A stretch of DNA of 13,179 nt from Ilumatobacteraceae bacterium (GTDB lineage: Bacteria > Actinomycetota > Acidimicrobiia > Acidimicrobiales > Ilumatobacteraceae). The translations under genes were made by a program, and so were the position numbers. Position 1 is the stretch's first letter, and each line of letters opens with the position of its first letter. Below the pieces are notes generated by a model. It did not search any database and was not told the origin of the DNA. It saw only the letters and a list, made by a program, of their open reading frames with translations. Positions 12,861 to 13,179 of this stretch are shown piece after piece. The stretch spans positions 1 through 13,179 of the forward strand of contig JANRBC010000148.1 in assembly GCA_030727685.1 (NCBI GenBank), in the 5' to 3' direction.

Positions 12861-13179
12861 CTAGCCAAATGCTCGCACTGTGCGAGTTCCAGCGGTATTC
12901 GGTCCCTTATAACTGAAGTACTGTGTGCCGCCGTCAAAGTTTTGAGTCCAAACACCGTCCCCTACATAACCTGAGTCTCCGGGGTTAGAAAATTCTGACG
13001 AACTCCAATAATACTGGAGCGAAAGTCCAGCAACGTACGACCGATTGGTGAATAGCTGGTTGAGCTCGCCCTTTGACGGCAGATGCCAGTCCGTAAAAGT
13101 GACTCCCCCGACAGTTGAAACATACTCTGCAGCTTGTTGAATTGCTCCCGATGTGCAAGTCGAGTCTGCAGTGGTGGTG
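12861..13179 (-). CDS. C-terminal part of a DUF1566/Lcl-like domain protein, probably surface-exposed (5' part beyond window)
   Basis: Minus frame open from the right edge (first whole codon at 13178) to TAG 12861-12863, 105 residues visible. The pattern matches the C-terminal DUF1566 (Lcl/Fib_succ_major-like) domain: a Cys and an Ala-rich helix, then T-DWHLPSKGELNQLF (standing for the usual GWRLPTKAEL motif), YYWSSSE, a WTQNFDGG segment and a closing VRAFG, like the common VRAVRAF ending. Such domains sit at the end of secreted or cell-surface proteins, often after repeats or adhesin-like regions. The N-terminus, signal peptide and size are not visible. Confidence 0.72.
   Translation of the reverse strand, partial: TTTADSTCTSGAIQQAAEYVSTVGGVTFTDWHLPSKGELNQLFTNRSYVAGLSLQYYWSSSEFSNPGDSGYVGDGVWTQNFDGGTQYFSYKGPNTAGTRTVRAFG
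12872..12886. terminator. Short palindrome, weak terminator candidate after the isochorismatase-like gene
   Basis: CTCGCACTGTGCGAG is a perfect odd palindrome that can fold as a 6-bp stem with a CTG loop, 11 bases past the isochorismatase-like stop on +. No T run follows and it lies inside the end of the opposing coding region, so termination is possible but weakly supported. Confidence 0.25.

Noticed and set aside
1..13179. CRISPR arrays, insertion sequences, integrase/attachment sites, tRNA or rRNA genes
   Set aside because: No regularly spaced repeats, transposase motifs or cloverleaf-like segments were found by eye on either strand.

Overview
The window reads as part of a moderate-GC (about half, judged by eye) bacterial genome with tightly packed genes, many 4-base gene overlaps (GTGA/ATGA), GTG and TTG starts, and promoter-like hexamers placed so close to start codons that the mRNAs would be leaderless. 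These traits suggest a streamlined actinobacterium, perhaps an aquatic Acidimicrobiia-type lineage. That placement is inference; no rRNA or marker gene is present.

Bases 1-7496 (+ strand) form one continuous, translationally coupled operon for quaternary amine catabolism. In order it encodes a BKACE-family enzyme (3-dehydrocarnitine cleavage, 5' end cut by the window), L-carnitine dehydrogenase fused to a hotdog thioesterase, a second stand-alone hotdog thioesterase, an acyl-CoA dehydrogenase, an ADP-forming acyl-CoA ligase, a clear CaiD homologue (carnitinyl-CoA dehydratase) and a class I methyltransferase. Read as a pathway, gamma-butyrobetaine is activated by the ligase, desaturated by the dehydrogenase to crotonobetainyl-CoA, hydrated by CaiD to carnitinyl-CoA, and released as L-carnitine by a thioesterase. 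L-carnitine is then oxidised to 3-dehydrocarnitine, and BKACE plus acetyl-CoA splits this into acetoacetate and betainyl-CoA, which a thioesterase hydrolyses to glycine betaine. That would be a complete CoA-dependent gamma-butyrobetaine-to-glycine-betaine route without an oxygen-dependent hydroxylase. No transporter or regulator for it lies in the window.

Bases 7553-8904 (+) hold a MocD-like membrane di-iron hydroxylase/desaturase followed by a MocE-like Rieske ferredoxin, behind its own leaderless-type promoter. Position suggests a role near the betaine operon, but this is not proven.

Bases 8905-10916 (- strand) hold an FkbM-like SAM-fold protein gene overlapping by 4 bases a thioredoxin-fold gene. 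The second gene is interrupted by one in-frame TGA exactly where the redox-active cysteine of the WCGC motif is expected. A 6-bp hairpin begins 14 nt after the TGA and has a G in the second loop position, as expected of a bacterial SECIS element. I read this as one 353-residue selenoprotein (Sec138), not two ORFs or a pseudogene.

Bases 10990-13179 are mixed housekeeping/accessory genes: a classical SDR, a 27-codon single-TM micro-ORF, a small two-TM membrane protein on the minus strand converging on it across a 10-bp terminator-like hairpin, an isochorismatase-superfamily hydrolase with a leaderless GTG start, and the 3' end of a minus-strand gene with a DUF1566-like C-terminal domain that runs off the right edge. 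No rRNA, tRNA, CRISPR, insertion sequence or integrase was seen, and no stretch longer than 300 bases lacks a gene.
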